NCBI GenBank assembly: GCA_913055135.1 | Contig: CAJXJV010000008.1 | Location: forward strand, 1 to 16,370 | DNA from: an uncultured Desulfurobacterium sp. | Lineage (GTDB): Bacteria; Aquificota; Aquificia; Desulfurobacteriales; Desulfurobacteriaceae | DNA length: 16,370 nt | Direction of reading: 5' to 3' | Shown here: piece by piece, positions 1 through 6,584 of the stretch | Numbering within the stretch: the stretch's first letter is position 1 | Layout of the letters: every line of letters starts with the position of its first letter | The notes under the pieces: generated by a model | Database searches by the model: none | What the model was told of the DNA's origin: nothing | What the model saw: the letters and a program-made list of their open reading frames with translations, nothing else | Position numbers and translations under genes: made by a program

Positions 1-113
1 TTCTTAGACCCCATCAGTCTTTAAGTTACAAGACTCCCGCTGAGAAGTTTGAGGACTATATTAGAAGTCATCAAGGTGTCCACCATGTATTGAACTTGAA
101 CACACACTGTTGA
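1..113 (+). pseudogene. C-terminal fragment of an integrase-core (rve/DDE) transposase, cut by left edge
   Basis: Reading from base 3, the frame stays open for 36 codons to TGA at 111-113. It begins LRPHQSLSYKTPAEKF, the typical tail of IS481/IS3-type transposases, where 'RPHQ.LGY.TPAE' closes the rve integrase core just after the catalytic Glu. The DDE residues themselves would lie left of the window, so I cannot tell whether the full gene is intact or only a remnant; pseudogene is a cautious label. The residues after the motif (EDYIRSHQGVHHVLNLNTHC) run into the tRNA-Leu promoter. No upstream context is visible. The family assignment rests only on this short motif. Confidence 0.72.
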
Positions 114-138
114 CAATAATGAGTGGTTGTCCTATATT
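110..138 (+). promoter_or_regulatory. Sigma70-type promoter for tRNA-Leu
   Basis: There is a perfect -35 box TTGACA at 110-115, a 17-base spacer and a -10 box TATATT at 133-138. Transcription would start near 145, about 12 bases before the mature tRNA 5' end at 157. The -35 box overlaps the transposase stop codon (111-113), so the promoter sits in the 3' end of the IS-like element. TTGACAA at 110-116 is also repeated in inverted orientation as TTGTCAA at 144-150. Confidence 0.7.
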
Positions 139-156
139 ATGGTTTGTCAAATTAGC

Positions 157-244
157 GCGGGAGTGGCGGAATCGGCAGACGCGCTGTCTTGAGGGGGCAG
201 TGCCCTTTACGGGCGTGCGGGTTCAAATCCCGCCTCCCGCACCA
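157..244 (+). tRNA. tRNA-Leu, anticodon GAG
   Basis: Complete class II tRNA. The acceptor stem pairs GCGGGAG (157-163) with CTCCCGC (234-240), followed by A241 and an encoded CCA (242-244). The anticodon stem is 184-188 with 196-200, and the loop TTGAGGG places GAG at 191-193, which reads CUC and CUU leucine codons. The long variable arm (GCCC 202-205 with GGGC 211-214) is characteristic of tRNA-Leu/Ser/Tyr. The T arm is GCGGG-TTCAAAT-CCCGC (217-233). Encoded CCA means no nucleotidyltransferase addition is needed. I see no clear terminator directly downstream. Confidence 0.97.
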
Positions 245-391
245 TACTCAACCTGGCTTCCTACCCAGACCTTAGCTCCACTTCTTTAGTCTCCCTGTGA
301 ATTTTTTCAATTCCCTTTATAGGCCTTAGCCTGGTTTCTGATAAAATTTTACTTAAGTACTTTCAACTCTTATCTGGATGGAGCTGGAAAA

Positions 392-715
392 ATGGGATAT
401 GCTCTCAAAATCTACGAAGCGTTTAGAGACTTAGGAGAAGATAAAGCTTCTGTTTTAGCAGAGTTTGTTGAGTATGTGGAGTCCCGAAAAAGTGCAACCT
501 CAGAAGAGTTAAAGGAAACGGAGTTAAAGCTTCAGAAGGAGATAGAGCAGGTTCGTCTTGAAGTTGAAGGAGTTAGAAAGGAGCTAAAGGAGACAGAGCT
601 ACGGCTACAAAAGGAAATAGGCGAAACAAAAGCATCGCTGATAAAGTGGATGTTCCTCTTCTGGACAGGCCAGATTATAGCTTTTGCAGGTCTTTTAAAA
701 TTCATGCTTCATTAG
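392..715 (+). CDS. Small coiled-coil protein with C-terminal membrane anchor (DUF1640/CCDC90-like)
   Basis: A 107-residue protein. Residues 1-35 form a short helical head. Residues about 36-80 are a highly charged Lys/Glu coiled coil, and residues about 83-105 (LIKWMFLFWTGQIIAFAGLL) form one membrane helix ending three residues from the C-terminus. The order coiled coil then C-terminal TM resembles the DUF1640 family (related to mitochondrial CCDC90/MCUR1), common as small proteins of unknown function in thermophiles. ELKETELxLQKEI occurs twice, at residues 39-51 and 64-76, so part of the coil arose by duplication. GGAG at 380-383 lies 8 bases before ATG and supports the start. The gene stands alone, downstream of the tRNA and convergent with the K+ channel gene. 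The function is unknown; a membrane-tethered oligomeric scaffold is only an inference. Confidence 0.7.
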   Translation: MGYALKIYEAFRDLGEDKASVLAEFVEYVESRKSATSEELKETELKLQKEIEQVRLEVEGVRKELKETELRLQKEIGETKASLIKWMFLFWTGQIIAFAGLLKFMLH

Positions 716-723
716 AGAATTCC

Positions 724-1776
724 TCATTCTGACTCTTCACCTTTTACGAAACTTTTCAACTTTTCGGCTTGCTCTCTCGTACCAATTATGATTAGCGAAT
801 CACCTTCAAGAATCATAGTTGTGGATGTAGGATTTAAAATAAACGAGCCATCTTTTCTCCTTACACCAATTACAATAACTCCGGTTTTCTTAGGTATCTC
901 AAGGTCTTTTAGAAGTCTTCCGTGGAAAGGAGACCCTTTTAGAACCCTTACTTCTTCAAGTCTCAGGTCTATCTCTCCATGATGGGTAACAATATCTAAG
1001 AACGTTACTACACTGGGTCTTATTGCAAGTGAAGCCATTCTCAAGCCACCTATAACGTTTGGAAGAATAACCTCCGTAGCCCCTGCTCTTTTGAGCTTGA
1101 GAACGTTTTCTTCTCTGTTTGCTCTTGTAACGATTCTCAGATTAGGGTTTAAGTTCTTTGCAGAAAGGGTTATGAAGAGGTTATCTGCATCGTCTGCTGT
1201 TGCAACAATCAAATTAGCTGCTGATTTTATACCGGCTTTAATAAGAGTTTCGTCTTGAGTTGCATCTCCAAGAATGTAAATAAGGTTAGGGTAATTTTCC
1301 TTAGCTTCTTCTATCCTTGATTCATCCTTTTCAACGACAACAAACGGAATCTTTTCCTTCCACAGCTCCTTAATAGCAGCCTGTCCTGTTCTCCCAAGCC
1401 CGCAGATGATCGTGTGGTTTTTGAGTTTTGAAGCCATCTTTTCCATCCTCTTTATTACAAATATTTTTCGCAGTTGTCCTTCGAAAATCATTGCTGCGAC
1501 TGCAGAAGCACCGTAAGCAAAAACGGCAAAAGCAATAACAATTACAAACATTGAAAAGATTCTTCCTGAAGTGGATAGTGGATGGATTTCTCCGTAACCT
1601 ACGGTTGAAATGGTTATTATTGTGTGCCATAGGGCATCTAAAAATGACCATTTTTCCAAGAACATTATTCCAAGGGTTGAGAAAATGACGAGCAGAAGCA
1701 GGAATGAGAGAATGTTTGTAAACTTCCTGACAGTTTCTGCTTCTGCTGTTTTTTTCTTATGTTTAGAAAATAGCAT
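724..1776 (-). CDS. Potassium channel with RCK (TrkA-N/TrkA-C) regulatory region
   Basis: A 350-residue, two-TM potassium channel of the MthK/Kch type. TM1 is about residues 21-41, the pore helix and selectivity filter TVGYGE are at 58-63, and TM2 is about 71-97. A soluble RCK region follows: a Rossmann fold beginning IICGLGRTGQ (123-132) with an acidic residue at the end of the second strand (VVVEKDE, 147-152), then a TrkA-C domain at about 270-345. Family members form tetramers whose gating ring opens on ligands such as Ca2+, Na+, nucleotides or NAD(H); the ligand here cannot be read from sequence. The filter ends in Glu rather than the more common Asp, as in some prokaryotic channels. No strong Shine-Dalgarno precedes the ATG (only GGAAAA). 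It is divergent from the rusA-like gene, with 54 bases between them. Confidence 0.9.
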   Translation of the reverse strand: MLFSKHKKKTAEAETVRKFTNILSFLLLLVIFSTLGIMFLEKWSFLDALWHTIITISTVGYGEIHPLSTSGRIFSMFVIVIAFAVFAYGASAVAAMIFEGQLRKIFVIKRMEKMASKLKNHTIICGLGRTGQAAIKELWKEKIPFVVVEKDESRIEEAKENYPNLIYILGDATQDETLIKAGIKSAANLIVATADDADNLFITLSAKNLNPNLRIVTRANREENVLKLKRAGATEVILPNVIGGLRMASLAIRPSVVTFLDIVTHHGEIDLRLEEVRVLKGSPFHGRLLKDLEIPKKTGVIVIGVRRKDGSFILNPTSTTMILEGDSLIIIGTREQAEKLKSFVKGEESE

Positions 1777-1817
1777 AGTTTTTTCCGTTTACTGACGAGT
1801 TTTCGTTATCAGAATAT

Positions 1818-1823
1818 ATTATA
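1818..1823 (-). promoter_or_regulatory. Candidate -10 box for the K+ channel gene
   Basis: On the minus strand, bases 1823-1818 read TATAAT, about 42 bases upstream of the channel start codon. A weak -35 candidate TTGAAC lies at 1844-1839 with a short 15-base spacer, inside the first codons of the divergent rusA-like gene. The 54-base gap 1777-1830 must hold promoters for both genes. The -10 match is good but the -35 is poor. Confidence 0.35.
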
Positions 1824-1830
1824 GGAGCAA

Positions 1831-2364
1831 ATGATGAAGTTCAAGTTTTTCTTTGTCGGAAAAATTCCAAGCAAGGCAAACTATAAGAAGATCTCTCACA
1901 GGCGGATAAAAGGTGAAATGAAGCCCTTTATCGTTAACAATCCGCAGGTCATTTCGTCTCAGAAGGAAGCCGTATATCAGCTCCACCTTCAGAAACTATC
2001 CTACGGAATTGAGAAATTCCCGATAGAGAAACCTGTGAAGGTTTCTATTTCTTTTCTCCTTTCCGGACGGGTAAAACAGAGGGACATAGATAATGCTGAG
2101 AAGTTTGTCGGAGATATTCTTGAGAAAGCAGAAGTTTTGAAGAGAGATTCCCTGATTTATGTAAAGGAGAGGGTGGAGAAGAGGCTCGGTATAAAGGGAT
2201 TTGATGAAATAGTTATTATTGAAATTGAGGAACTTTCGGATTCTGACAGGAAGATTCATGAGAAAGAGGTTGAAGAGCTCCCAGAAGAGTTCTTTGAATT
2301 CTTAAAGAGATTAAAACTGGAGTTGCCCAATGAGAGTGGAGTTAGATGTAAAGGTTCCGATTGA
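1831..2364 (+). CDS. RusA-like Holliday-junction resolvase (endodeoxyribonuclease)
   Basis: A 177-residue RusA-family protein. RusA enzymes are Mg2+-dependent dimers that resolve Holliday junctions in recombination, often prophage-encoded. The core motif is RDIDNAEKFVGDILEKAEVL followed by RDSLIY. It places Asp85, Asp87, Lys91 and Asp106 at the same relative spacing as E. coli RusA Asp70, Asp72, Lys76 and Asp91, whose roles are known from mutagenesis. The N-terminus (FFFVGKIPSKANYKK) fits the family's 'P.p.sN..y' opening. It is longer than E. coli RusA (120 residues), with about 40 extra C-terminal residues, mostly acidic (residues 135-165). AGGAG at 1823-1827 supports ATG 1831; ATG 1834 is an in-frame alternative. 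The last 35 bases overlap the FAD dehydrogenase gene. No phage genes are nearby, so this looks chromosomal. Resolvase activity is inferred from residues only. Confidence 0.82.
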   Translation: MMKFKFFFVGKIPSKANYKKISHRRIKGEMKPFIVNNPQVISSQKEAVYQLHLQKLSYGIEKFPIEKPVKVSISFLLSGRVKQRDIDNAEKFVGDILEKAEVLKRDSLIYVKERVEKRLGIKGFDEIVIIEIEELSDSDRKIHEKEVEELPEEFFEFLKRLKLELPNESGVRCKGSD

Positions 2365-3886
2365 TAGCACCCTTGAAGAGGAGCTGAAGAAGTTAGGAAT
2401 TGAGGCGGAGTTTGAGATAGTTAGAAAGTCCCTGGATGCGAGGAAGAAGCCTTACTATCTCTACAGAATTGTTATTGACCTTCCGGAAGAGGTTGCAGAG
2501 AAACTGATAAGAGAGGGAAAGGTAAGGGAGTATAAAGGAGTTGAAGAGCTTTCGATTCCTGTTATTTCAATCAGGAAGAGTGTTTTAATTGTTGGAACAG
2601 GACCGGCAGGGCTTTTTGCTGCACTGATACTTGCTGAGGCTGGTTTTGATGTTACAGTGGTTGAGAGAGGTAAACCTGTGGAAGAGAGGGTTAAGGACGT
2701 TTCCCGTTTCTGGAAGGAGAGAAAACTTGATGAAAACTCAAACGTTCAGTTTGGAGAGGGTGGAGCAGGGACATTTTCGGATGGAAAGCTAACAACAAGG
2801 GTTAAGGATAAGAAGAAACACTTTGTTTACAGAGTTTTTGTTGAGTGTGGAGCTCCACGTGAAATCCTTTATGAAAATAAACCTCACATAGGAACAGATA
2901 AACTTCAGGAGGTTATTCCGAATCTTAGAAAAAAACTTCAGGATTTGGGTGTTGTCTTTAGGTTTTCAACAAGGCTTGAAAGGCTAAAAGTCAGGGATGG
3001 AAAGGTTGAGGAGGTTCATCTGAAGGACTTGAAGACGGGAATTGAAACTGTTGAGAAGTTCGATTACATCTTCCTTGCCATAGGAAACAGTGCAAGGGAC
3101 ACTTTTGAGATGTTAAGAAGAGAAGGAATCGCTTTAGAAGCCAAGCCTTTTGCGGTTGGTCTCCGGGTCGTTCACAGGCAGAGGACAATAGATAGAATGC
3201 AGTATGGAAAGTTCTTCAAACATCCCAACCTTCCGCCAGCAGACTACTCGTTGACCTACAGAGGTAGGGAAAGGAATGTTTTCTCTTTTTGCATGTGTCC
3301 GGGTGGTTACGTCATCTGTGCATCATCTGAAGACAGCAGCGTTGTCTGTAACGGAATGAGCAACTATAAGAGGGACAGCGGTTACGCAAACAGTGCAATT
3401 GTTGTTCAGGTTTTCCCTGAAGATTTTGAGAACGATCCGTTTAAGGCAATTGATTTTCAGAGAGCTCTTGAGAGAGCAGCCTTTGTGATGGGTGGCAGCA
3501 ATTACACAATGCCAGCCCAGAAAGTGTGGGATTTCATAGAGGGTCAGAGCTCAAGCAAGCTCATTGAAGGTGGATACATTCCTGAGATAAAGAGTGCAAG
3601 GCTTGATAGACTCCTTCCAGAACCGATAGCCGAACACATAAAAGAGGCTTTCCTCTACTGGAGTAAAAAGATTCCATTCTTCGTTCCAGGAAATGCGACC
3701 TTTGTTGGGGTTGAGACAAGAACCTCTTCTCCACTGAGAATTGTGAGAAGAGAGGACTATTCCTCTATTTCTGCCGATAACCTCTTTCCGATTGGAGAGG
3801 GAGCAGGTTATGCAGGTGGTATAACAAGTTCTGCGATTGATGGAATAAACGGAGCTCTTTCGTTGATTGAGAGGTTAAAGAAATGA
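2330..3886 (+). CDS. FAD-dependent dehydrogenase (COG2509 family)
   Basis: A 518-residue flavoprotein of the uncharacterised COG2509 class. Residues 1-80 form an N-terminal domain of about 80 residues (SLDARKKPYYLYRIVI at 34-49). The FAD-binding dinucleotide fold follows, VLIVGTGPAGLFAALILAEAG at 85-105 with the acidic strand end VVERGK at 110-115. The family block FGEGGAGTFSDGKL is at 141-154. The C-terminal region carries SRGGITSSAIDG-like residues (GEGAGYAGGITSSAIDG near 490-506), the usual closing FAD contact of glutathione-reductase-type folds. The substrate is unknown. GGAG at 2319-2322 precedes ATG 2330. The start lies inside the rusA-like gene (35-base overlap) and the stop overlaps the transporter start by 4 bases, so the three genes probably form one transcript. 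The overlap makes translational coupling likely. Confidence 0.88.
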   Translation: MRVELDVKVPIDSTLEEELKKLGIEAEFEIVRKSLDARKKPYYLYRIVIDLPEEVAEKLIREGKVREYKGVEELSIPVISIRKSVLIVGTGPAGLFAALILAEAGFDVTVVERGKPVEERVKDVSRFWKERKLDENSNVQFGEGGAGTFSDGKLTTRVKDKKKHFVYRVFVECGAPREILYENKPHIGTDKLQEVIPNLRKKLQDLGVVFRFSTRLERLKVRDGKVEEVHLKDLKTGIETVEKFDYIFLAIGNSARDTFEMLRREGIALEAKPFAVGLRVVHRQRTIDRMQYGKFFKHPNLPPADYSLTYRGRERNVFSFCMCPGGYVICASSEDSSVVCNGMSNYKRDSGYANSAIVVQVFPEDFENDPFKAIDFQRALERAAFVMGGSNYTMPAQKVWDFIEGQSSSKLIEGGYIPEIKSARLDRLLPEPIAEHIKEAFLYWSKKIPFFVPGNATFVGVETRTSSPLRIVRREDYSSISADNLFPIGEGAGYAGGITSSAIDGINGALSLIERLKK

Positions 3887-4842
3887 GCTGGTTTCCCAAC
3901 TTCCTGTGGCTCTGGACGCTTTTAATCGTTCCTGTCGGGCTCTACCAGCCTGAGCTTTTCTACCCTCTGAAACCCTATATCAAACCACTCCTTGGAACTG
4001 TAATACTTGCAATGGGAATGACTTTACGGCTTGAAGATTTTAGAGTGGTTTTCAGAAAGCCAAAACTGATAATTGTCGGACTCTTTTCTCAGTACACTGT
4101 AATGCCGATTCTGGGGCTTGTCGTTGGACTTATCTTCTTTAAAAGTCTCCCGAAGGACTTCATAGCTGGTCAGGTTCTCACAGGTTCCTGTCCGACAGGT
4201 GTTGTTTCAAACGTCTATAATTTTCTTGCCGGTGCAAATGTTGCACTCTCAATTTCACTTTCTGCAGTCAACACACTTATTTCTCCTGTTTTAACTCCGA
4301 TTCTTACGGGAGCTCTCGTTTCAAAGATTGTCCACGTTGATGTTTTAAAGCTCTTTATTGACATGATTCAGGTCACTCTGATTCCAGTTCTGATTGGAAT
4401 AGGGATTAACTACTGTTTCAGCGATAAGGTTGAAAGGATAAAGCCAGTTCTTCCCGTCTATTCAACGGTTGCAGTTGTTCTAATTGTTGGATTTGTTGTT
4501 GCAGCCGGACACAAGAAGATCCTTTCACTGCCGGTGAGCTCTGTCTTTATGCTTGTGTTGGCTTCCACGTTTCATTTACTCTTTGGTTACTGGTTTGGGT
4601 ATGTAATCTCAAGGTTTTCTGGAATTGAGAAGAGGGAAAGGATAACGATTTCCATTGAAACGGCAATGCAGAACTCTGGACTTGCAACTGTTTTAGCCCT
4701 TTCTCAGTGGGGAGCAGTTGCAGCACTTCCAGCGGTTACCTACAGCGTTGTTCAGAATTTAATAGGTCCTTTTGTCTGCCTTCTGTTTAAGAGGATGATT
4801 GAGTGGCACTATGGGAAGTTAAATAAAGAAAAGAACCTGTAG
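3883..4842 (+). CDS. BASS-family transporter (bile acid:sodium symporter-like)
   Basis: A 319-residue integral membrane protein with about 9-10 hydrophobic segments. Family marks are LAMGMTLRLEDF (42-53), the GSCPTGVVSNVYNFLAGAN stretch (101-119) corresponding to the 'G.CPGG..SN' substrate/Na+ region, and ETAMQNSGLATVLA (259-272) from the second crossover repeat. BASS proteins move organic anions with sodium; bacterial members include bile-acid homologues and pantothenate transporters such as PanS. The substrate cannot be predicted here. The ATG overlaps the previous stop (ATGA at 3883-3886), so it is translated by coupling with the FAD dehydrogenase gene. Its 3' end overlaps the convergent DUF445 gene by 24 bases (4819-4842). 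Confidence 0.9.
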   Translation: MSWFPNFLWLWTLLIVPVGLYQPELFYPLKPYIKPLLGTVILAMGMTLRLEDFRVVFRKPKLIIVGLFSQYTVMPILGLVVGLIFFKSLPKDFIAGQVLTGSCPTGVVSNVYNFLAGANVALSISLSAVNTLISPVLTPILTGALVSKIVHVDVLKLFIDMIQVTLIPVLIGIGINYCFSDKVERIKPVLPVYSTVAVVLIVGFVVAAGHKKILSLPVSSVFMLVLASTFHLLFGYWFGYVISRFSGIEKRERITISIETAMQNSGLATVLALSQWGAVAALPAVTYSVVQNLIGPFVCLLFKRMIEWHYGKLNKEKNL

Positions 4843-5982
4843 TCCACCAATGATGAATCCTAAAACTCCACCCAGGAGGGTGATGTAGCGAAGTTCTTCT
4901 TCTATCAGCTTTAAGACTATAGCTTCAACATCTTCAATTGGGAGTGAGTTAATTCTGTCTTTAACGAGAGTTTCAATGTCAACAGATTCCATTATCACGG
5001 GGAGCTCAATCTCAATTACCTGGAGGAGCTTTTCCGTTGCGACTTTTGATATGTAGTCTTTTTTCTTTTGAACAAGTTCCTTTAACAGAGTAATGATCTG
5101 GGGAACAATCTCTTCCTTCAGTCCTGAGATTTCTGAAATTTTCTTTTTTCTGTAAGGGTTGATAATTTCCAGAATTGAATCTTTGACTATTCTTTTGAAA
5201 TTTTCGCCTCTTTCTCCTGAAAGGTTGATTTCTCTGTTGAGGAGTTCCCTCGTCTTTTCCCAGACAATCTTTGAGATCTTAATCTTGAATTGAGGATCGG
5301 AAGTAGAATTCTCAATGAACTTTATAACCACGTCAGAGATTTTCTCTGAAAAGCTGTCAAGAGTCTTTTCTGTAAAAAGGGGAAAGTATGTCACGAATCT
5401 AAGGAGGTTGTTCTTCACTCCGTAGTAGATGATATCCCTGAATTCAGGCTTCTTAGTTAGCTTTAAAATCTGCTCCGTTATTTCATCTATCTTCTCATCA
5501 ATGAATTTTTCCAGTTCTTTCTTTAAGTTATGTGGCAGGAGTTCTTCAACTCTCTTTCCATTCAGAAACTCAAAGAGTATATTAATGAGCTCAGAGAGCT
5601 TCTCTTCAACTAAGTTAAAATTGACAAAGACTTCAAGTCTTTCATCTCCAATGTTTTCCAGAAACTCCTCAATGTACCTATCTCCACTTTTTACAAACTC
5701 ATCAAGTAACCTTTCAACAAGCTGTCTCAGGTTTTCTCTTATCTTTTCTTCGTTGAGTCTTTTCTTCAAGACCTCTTCTGTCAGCAGGTTTTCCTTAACG
5801 ACCTTTGCAATAGCTTCTGCAAGCTTTTCTCTCTTTGAAGGGATAAGTCCAGGGGTAAAGGGAACTTTCCAGCCAAAGATGTAATAAGTCTTTACGGGTC
5901 TAAAGAGCATCTTAATCGCAACGTAGTTTGTGAAATATCCAATAGCTGCGCCGACAACTGGAGGAACAAAGAGCTCAATCAA
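4819..5982 (-). CDS. DUF445 family membrane protein
   Basis: A 387-residue protein of the DUF445 (YheB-like) family. The N-terminal membrane segment VPPVVGAAIGYFTNYVAIKML (residues 7-27) is followed by the family block FRPVKTYYIFGWKVPFTPGL (28-47) and a long, highly charged helical region (about 50-360). A C-terminal membrane helix follows (about 364-387, GGVLGFIIGGLQVLFF). The function is unknown; the helical middle probably lies outside the bilayer, anchored at both ends. The start is TTG (5982-5980) with GAGGAG upstream; the ATT-GAG-CTC that follows matches the usual N-terminus and no better start is in reach. Its first 8 bases overlap the end of thpR, so it is likely the second gene of a thpR-DUF445 operon. 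Its 3' end overlaps the BASS transporter gene. Confidence 0.87.
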   Translation of the reverse strand: MIELFVPPVVGAAIGYFTNYVAIKMLFRPVKTYYIFGWKVPFTPGLIPSKREKLAEAIAKVVKENLLTEEVLKKRLNEEKIRENLRQLVERLLDEFVKSGDRYIEEFLENIGDERLEVFVNFNLVEEKLSELINILFEFLNGKRVEELLPHNLKKELEKFIDEKIDEITEQILKLTKKPEFRDIIYYGVKNNLLRFVTYFPLFTEKTLDSFSEKISDVVIKFIENSTSDPQFKIKISKIVWEKTRELLNREINLSGERGENFKRIVKDSILEIINPYRKKKISEISGLKEEIVPQIITLLKELVQKKKDYISKVATEKLLQVIEIELPVIMESVDIETLVKDRINSLPIEDVEAIVLKLIEEELRYITLLGGVLGFIIGGLQVLFFI

Positions 5983-6523
5983 GGACTATCTCCTCTAAAA
6001 CTCTGTAAATGGGACCTTCTGAGGTTAGTTTACTCTCGATGAGACATACCTTTGGTTCAATCTTTTTATCAAAGAGGTACTCTTTCATCTGAAAGATATA
6101 GCTTTTAAATTTTGTTGCATGTCGTAGTTTCTTTATCCTTAAAAGTGTCAGATGGGGTTTAAAGTTCTCCTCAAGTGGAAATCCAAATGGCATCAGAGCC
6201 TGGTCAATTCTCCTTTTTACCTCTTCGATTCTTTCAGATTCCATACCAACCCAGAGGACTCTGGGAAACTTCAGGTTCGGGAAGACTCCAAGTCCTCTGT
6301 AGCTGATTACAGGAGCCTTTACTCCTTTAAGTCTGTTTCTCAGCATCTGTCCAATCTGGGAGATTTTCTCCTCTTCAACGTCTCCAAGAAACCTGTAGGT
6401 AAAGTGGGTATTCTCCTTCTCGACCCACTTTCCTGAAATCCTTAGAGACTCTATCTTCTCTCTTACAATTTCTATTCCAGAGACAGAAGTAAGAGTTCCA
6501 ACAAAGAGCCTTTTCTTTGCCAT
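5975..6523 (-). CDS. thpR: RNA 2',3'-cyclic phosphodiesterase (2H phosphoesterase, LigT/ThpR family)
   Basis: A 182-residue 2H phosphoesterase that hydrolyses RNA 2',3'-cyclic phosphates (LigT/ThpR); the E. coli enzyme was first known as a tRNA 2'-5' ligase. The two catalytic H-x-T-x motifs are HFTY (residues 40-43, followed by RFLGDV) and HLTL (124-127, preceded by KP). FVGTL near the N-terminus and LGVFPNLKFPRVLWVG (78-93) are also typical. The frame stays open for 10 more codons to an ATG at 6553. I set the start at ATG 6523-6521 because AGGAGGT (6533-6527) lies 3 bases upstream and the family begins with '(R)LFVG'. It is divergent from pyk and leads into the DUF445 gene with an 8-base overlap. 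Confidence 0.92.
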   Translation of the reverse strand: MAKKRLFVGTLTSVSGIEIVREKIESLRISGKWVEKENTHFTYRFLGDVEEEKISQIGQMLRNRLKGVKAPVISYRGLGVFPNLKFPRVLWVGMESERIEEVKRRIDQALMPFGFPLEENFKPHLTLLRIKKLRHATKFKSYIFQMKEYLFDKKIEPKVCLIESKLTSEGPIYRVLEEIVLD

Positions 6524-6526
6524 CTG

Positions 6527-6533
6527 ACCTCCT
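6527..6533 (-). promoter_or_regulatory. Ribosome binding site that fixes the thpR start
   Basis: The minus strand reads AGGAGGT just before ATG 6523-6521. It lies inside the longer reading frame that starts at 6553, so the longer frame's first ten codons are leader rather than protein. The spacing is short (3 bases), but the match to the 16S anti-SD is nearly perfect. Confidence 0.75.
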
Positions 6534-6542
6534 ATGAATTTA

Positions 6543-6550
6543 ATTATAAT
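6543..6550. promoter_or_regulatory. Overlapping divergent -10 boxes for pyk (+) and thpR (-)
   Basis: TATAAT reads on the plus strand at 6545-6550 and on the minus strand at 6548-6543, because the sequence ATTATAAT is nearly self-complementary. It lies in the 61-base gap between the thpR and pyk starts. Plus transcription would begin near 6557, giving a leader of about 28 bases with GGGAG (6572-6576). Minus transcription would begin near 6536, right before the thpR Shine-Dalgarno. The -35 boxes are weak on both strands (CTGACC at 6524-6529 for plus). Confidence 0.5.
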
Positions 6551-6584
6551 CAACTGTAGAGAGTTTAACCTGGGAGATTAAACG

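Noticed and set aside
245..391. Terminator or small RNA downstream of tRNA-Leu
   Set aside because: Only short AT palindromes (for example ACTTAAGT) and GAATT/AATTC around TTTTC are present; nothing is stable enough to call.
1792..1820. Plus-strand promoter CTGACG-17-TATATT for the rusA-like gene
   Set aside because: The predicted start of transcription (about 1827) would fall at or beyond the AGGAG ribosome site at 1823-1827, leaving the mRNA without it.
6524..6553. Ten-codon extension of thpR
   Set aside because: It covers the thpR Shine-Dalgarno and overlaps the promoter; the family starts at the internal Met.
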